In this document: piece by piece, positions 5,588 through 6,694 of the stretch
Layout of the letters: each line of letters begins with the position of its first letter
Numbering within the stretch: position 1 is the stretch's first letter
NCBI GenBank assembly: GCA_029262915.1
Contig: JAJCYN010000184.1
Location: 1-6,694, forward strand
Origin: Flavobacteriales bacterium
GTDB lineage: Bacteria; Bacteroidota; Bacteroidia; Flavobacteriales_E; Vicingaceae
DNA: 6,694 nucleotides
Direction of reading: 5' to 3'
Translations under genes and position numbers: made by a program
The notes under the pieces: model-generated
Database searches by the model: none
What the model saw: the letters and a program-made list of their open reading frames with translations, nothing else
What the model was told of the DNA's origin: nothing

Positions 5588-5720
5588 AGAAATAATACCA
5601 ATAGTCTAACGTTCTATGGAACTAGAAAGAATGACATATCTATAAAATGCTGAAAATTGGAATGATTGATACTTCTTACTAGTTTGTTTTGTCCTGTATA
5701 ACGATCTAGTGGTTCCAAAT
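5588..5720. other. Gene-free stretch between two facing terminators
   Basis: This stretch lies between the gdhA terminator and the terminator of the converging secreted-protein gene. I see no supportable coding frame, RNA gene or promoter. The only structure is an imperfect pair of similar blocks near its ends: TAACGTTCTATGGAAC (5607-5622) and TAACGATCTAGTGGTTCC (5699-5716). Confidence 0.5.
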
Positions 5721-5756
5721 AAAAAACCCTTGGAGTGAATTTCACTCCAAGGGTTT
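5721..5756 (-). terminator. Intrinsic terminator of the type IX secreted-protein gene
   Basis: AAACCCTTGGAGTGA (5724-5738) pairs perfectly with TCACTCCAAGGGTTT (5742-5756), a 15-bp stem with a three-base loop. Read on the minus strand it is followed by a T run (5726-5721), starting 27 bases after the stop codon of the converging gene. It is separate from the gdhA terminator, so each converging unit has its own. Confidence 0.93.
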
Positions 5757-5783
5757 CTATTTTCAGTATTATAGAATAATAAC

Positions 5784-6694
5784 TTATTCTACAATTAACT
5801 TAACTGTTCTATTATCAATAGTTAAGAAATAAATTCCTTTACTGTAATCCGTTAAAGAAATAGTTTCTACTGTTTTACCAGCAACAGCAATTGTTTTATT
5901 AATAACTGTTTGTCCAACAACATTTTTAACCGTTAAGCTTACATTGTTAGAAACATCAGCATTTAAGTTAATGTTAAACTCTCCAGTACTTGGGTTAGGA
6001 TAAACATTAAAATTAAAGTTATCAGCACTAACTTCATTAACACCAACTGTAAGGTCAAAATTTAACCTTACCATAGGTGTGCTTTGCGTAAAGAAAGCTT
6101 CACCAGCATTAGGTGTTGACATATTTGGATAAAAAAGTAAACTTGTTGCTCCAACTGATCCAGTATTATCTGGAGAAGAACCACTTGAACCATAGAAAAA
6201 TTCAGAACCTGTACCACCCCAGCCGTGTACTGCAGCAAAATAAGTAGTTCCTGCATTAACTGTAGGTTGTGTTGGTAGATCTAAACTAACCAAATTGCCT
6301 ATATCTGCAGCAGTAACGATGTGAACCTGAGATCTGTCCACTTGTATAAAGTTACCAGTAGCATCTACTTCATATAAGACTACATCCAAGATAGCACCTG
6401 CAGGAGTATTTGAGCCTACTATCACATCAATTTTTCCAACTTGCTGCGTTCCAAAAATATCATAGTAATTACCCGCTTCATAATCTTCAGTAGCAGGTGT
6501 TACTTGATTATTGTACCCACCACCGTTACCAGCCGTTCCAAAATCATCTCGAGCATATAATCCTGTTGCTCCAACAACTTCAAAAGCATCACCAGCTATC
6601 ATATTATCAGCAGGTACATCATCAATAGAATCAGAAGAAACTGCCCAGGTAAAGGTATGTGTTCCAAGAGCAGCAGCAGGCGTATAAGTCGCTA
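5784..6694 (-). CDS. Secreted protein with type IX sorting domain (C-terminal part; start outside window)
   Basis: The open frame runs to the right edge without a stop. An ATG at 6602-6600 is internal, since upstream codons stay open and read like the same protein (GTHTFTWAVSSDSIDD, the end of an immunoglobulin-like or PKD-like segment). About 302 residues are visible. The middle is a Gly/Asn/Thr-rich beta-sandwich-like region that I cannot assign to a named family. The last 75 or so residues form a type A sorting domain of the type IX secretion (Por) system: FNVYPNPSTGEFNINL, then VSLTVKNVVGQTV, then KGIYFLTIDNRTVKLIVE at the C terminus. By family knowledge such proteins cross the outer membrane via type IX secretion, lose the domain and are anchored or released. 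No enzymatic motif is visible in the part shown. It converges on gdhA. Confidence 0.88.
   Translation of the reverse strand, partial: ATYTPAAALGTHTFTWAVSSDSIDDVPADNMIAGDAFEVVGATGLYARDDFGTAGNGGGYNNQVTPATEDYEAGNYYDIFGTQQVGKIDVIVGSNTPAGAILDVVLYEVDATGNFIQVDRSQVHIVTAADIGNLVSLDLPTQPTVNAGTTYFAAVHGWGGTGSEFFYGSSGSSPDNTGSVGATSLLFYPNMSTPNAGEAFFTQSTPMVRLNFDLTVGVNEVSADNFNFNVYPNPSTGEFNINLNADVSNNVSLTVKNVVGQTVINKTIAVAGKTVETISLTDYSKGIYFLTIDNRTVKLIVE

Noticed and set aside
6600..6602. ATG as the start of the type IX secreted protein
   Set aside because: The frame stays open to the window edge, upstream residues read as a continuing immunoglobulin-like segment, and no signal peptide follows this ATG.

Overview
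The window looks like a chromosomal segment of a marine or aquatic Flavobacteriaceae-type bacterium (phylum Bacteroidota). The evidence is low GC, A-rich sequence instead of Shine-Dalgarno sites before start codons, promoters of the Bacteroidota type (TTTG, then about 20 bases, then TAnnTTTG), a secreted protein ending in a type IX secretion sorting domain, and dispersed palindromic repeats with GTCATTGCGA and TGTCATNCTGAG cores. The species cannot be named from the sequence alone.

Left half (minus strand, read right to left): a tryptophan biosynthesis operon, trpE (3203-1818), trpG (1777-1205) and trpD (1117-131). Together these make anthranilate from chorismate and glutamine and then attach phosphoribose. 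trpC would be the expected next gene, but no start codon for it lies in the remaining 130 bases. All three spacers inside or after the operon, and the stretch just before trpE, hold palindromic repeats or hairpins.

The most interesting element lies upstream of trpE and is easily missed because it is so short. A 15-codon leader peptide gene, trpL (3509-3462, minus; MKMTKNTNWWWFRFN), has three consecutive Trp codons. It sits directly under a good promoter (TTTG, 21 bases, TATATTTG; 3551-3519). It is followed by an 11-bp hairpin with an 8-T run (3425-3395), an intrinsic terminator pointing toward trpE. A segment that begins at the trpL stop codon (3462-3451) can pair across the terminator loop and into its 3' side, so it is a candidate antiterminator. 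This is a complete ribosome-stalling trp attenuator laid out as in enteric bacteria, but with a Bacteroidota promoter and an almost leaderless leader peptide.

Right half: a small CxxC/His alkylhydroperoxidase (AhpD/carboxymuconolactone decarboxylase) family gene (3593-4024, plus), divergent from trpL. Next comes gdhA, an NADP-type glutamate dehydrogenase (4151-5533, plus), with its own TACATTTG promoter element and a strong terminator. A gene-free 0.25 kb stretch follows, with a second strong terminator facing the other way. Last is the 3' part of a gene for a secreted protein with a type IX sorting domain (5784 to the right edge, minus), whose start lies outside the window. The nitrogen and amino-acid theme (glutamate and tryptophan synthesis) may be coincidental; gdhA and trp are separate transcription units on opposite strands.
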